Origin: Balneolaceae bacterium SMO_bin1
GTDB taxonomy: Bacteria > Bacteroidota > Rhodothermia > Balneolales > Balneolaceae
Direction of reading: 5' to 3'
NCBI GenBank assembly: GCA_003123965.1
Contig: NNSL01000360.1
Span: 1 to 7,964 of the forward strand
DNA length: 7,964 nucleotides
Numbering within the stretch: position 1 is the first letter of the stretch; each line of letters begins with the position of its first letter. Of the stretch, positions 7,392-7,964 are shown in pieces. The notes under the pieces were generated by a model. It did not search any database. It had not been told where the DNA came from and saw nothing but the letters and a program-made list of their open reading frames with translations. The position numbers and the translations under genes were made by a program.

Positions 7392-7419
7392 TGTTAGAGA
7401 AATACGTATTTTTCTAACA
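7392..7419. promoter_or_regulatory. 28-bp near-perfect palindrome upstream of the amidohydrolase operon
   Basis: The arms TGTTAGAGAAATAC (7392-7405) and GTATTTTTCTAACA (7406-7419) are complementary at 13 of 14 positions with no spacer between them. The site lies 27 bp upstream of the start codon of the first amidohydrolase gene (7364), inside the 134-bp gap that must hold that operon's promoter if it is not read through from the carboxylase gene. An arrangement like this suits an operator for a dimeric repressor or activator. A transcript hairpin is less likely because the centre is AT-rich and there is no loop. A candidate TATAAG-like box (minus strand, near 7421-7426) abuts it, but I am not confident in it. 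Confidence 0.5.
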
Positions 7420-7498
7420 CTTATAAACTTTTTGGACGATAAAAGATGTAAACGTCCGCGTAGAAATAGAGGTTAGCAGAGCCGTGCTATTATAATAC
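7420..7498. other. Remaining intergenic stretch between carboxylase and amidohydrolase genes
   Basis: The rest of the 134-bp gap holds two weak inverted repeats: GGACG/CGTCC (7434-7438 and 7453-7457) and TAGCA/TGCTA (7474-7478 and 7485-7489). The second lies about 10 bp beyond the carboxylase stop and might act as a feeble terminator, but it has no adjoining T run on the coding strand. I see no small gene here. Confidence 0.3.
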
Positions 7499-7964
7499 CT
7501 AAACCTGAATAACGCCTGTTTTAAACTCCTCGATATTCGGGTTGTGGTTTGCATCGGAAATAGCCCGTGAAATTCGCTCGCGCGTTTCTATTGGGTTAAT
7601 GATGGCATCAACCCAGAGTCGGGCGGCTGCATAACGAACGTCGGTTTGTTCTTCGTAGCGTTCACTGATTTCTTTCATAATTTCCTGCTCCTCTTCTTCG
7701 GTGATTTCTTTGCCCTGCTTCTCCAAAGAAGAAACCCGGATCTGGGTTAGTACCTTAGCAGCCTGGGTCCCACCCATCACCGCAATATTTGCCGATGGCC
7801 ATGCGTACATAAATCGCGGGTCGTAAGCGCGTCCACACATAGCATAGTTACCGGCCCCGTAGCTGTTACCAACAACAATAGTTATTTTCGGCACGGTGCT
7901 GTTAGCCACGGCATTTACCATTTTAGCGCCGTCTTTAATAATGCCGCCGTGCTCGCTGCGTTTG
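7499..7964 (-). CDS. Acyl-CoA carboxylase carboxyltransferase (beta) subunit, C-terminal part
   Basis: This is the C-terminal end of a biotin-dependent acyl-CoA carboxylase beta subunit (propionyl-, methylcrotonyl- or acetyl-CoA type), which moves carboxyl from carboxybiotin to the acyl-CoA. It is incomplete: the frame stays open to the window end, with E-H-G-G-I-I-K-D-G-A-K read upstream of the Met at 7921. Diagnostic blocks are K-I-T-I-V-V-G-N-S-Y-G-A-G-N-Y-A-M-C-G-R-A-Y-D-P (the crotonase-like CoA/oxyanion region), F-M-Y-A-W-P-S-A-N-I-A-V-M-G-G, and the end R-L-W-V-D-A-I-I-N-P-I-E-T-R. The G-N-Y-A-M-C-G-R-A-Y and W-P-S-A form favours a methylcrotonyl-CoA carboxylase-like member, but substrate cannot be assigned from this piece. 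A charged helical insert rich in Glu (K-E-I-T-E-E-E-E-Q-E) is present in the second half. It is the upstream neighbour of the amidohydrolase operon, with no clear functional tie. Confidence 0.92.
   Translation of the reverse strand, partial: KRSEHGGIIKDGAKMVNAVANSTVPKITIVVGNSYGAGNYAMCGRAYDPRFMYAWPSANIAVMGGTQAAKVLTQIRVSSLEKQGKEITEEEEQEIMKEISERYEEQTDVRYAAARLWVDAIINPIETRERISRAISDANHNPNIEEFKTGVIQV

Overview
The window looks like chromosomal DNA from a Balneolota/Rhodothermota or Bacteroidota relative. Four things point there: signal peptides ending in the '-AQ' or '-SQ' style of that group, start codons without clear Shine-Dalgarno sequences, a YbeY with Asp in place of the third metal-binding His, and a linked SatD/DUF3307 gene pair. 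This placement is inferred from gene style; no rRNA or other phylogenetic marker is present. I see no tRNA, rRNA, insertion sequence or CRISPR array.

The left part (1-3198, plus strand) is housekeeping and membrane genes. ybeY (rRNA maturation endonuclease) is followed by a DUF445 membrane protein. Next comes a short AT-rich gap with three 18-bp palindromes spaced exactly 29 bp apart. It leads into a two-gene unit with a 4-bp overlap: a SatD-family protein with a C-terminal helix-turn-helix, and a DUF3307 multi-helix membrane protein. A strong bidirectional terminator (3225-3258) separates this from the minus-strand genes.

The right part (3283-7364, minus strand) is a tight run of three paralogous, secreted amidohydrolase-superfamily genes, read from right to left with gaps of 24 and 18 bp. 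Only the middle one keeps the metal-binding histidines and aspartate. The first and third have lost nearly all of them. Both of these degenerate paralogues are also split by a single +1 frameshift, while the middle gene is intact. Each frameshift could be a sequencing error, a true pseudogene lesion or recoding; the sequence alone cannot decide. A 28-bp near-perfect palindrome lies just upstream of the first of the three genes.

At the right edge (7499-7964, minus strand) is the C-terminal part of an acyl-CoA carboxylase carboxyltransferase (beta) subunit, cut by the window end.

The points most worth a second look are the palindrome array in front of the HTH-bearing SatD protein, and the amidohydrolase trio with one apparently catalytic and two metal-site-less members.
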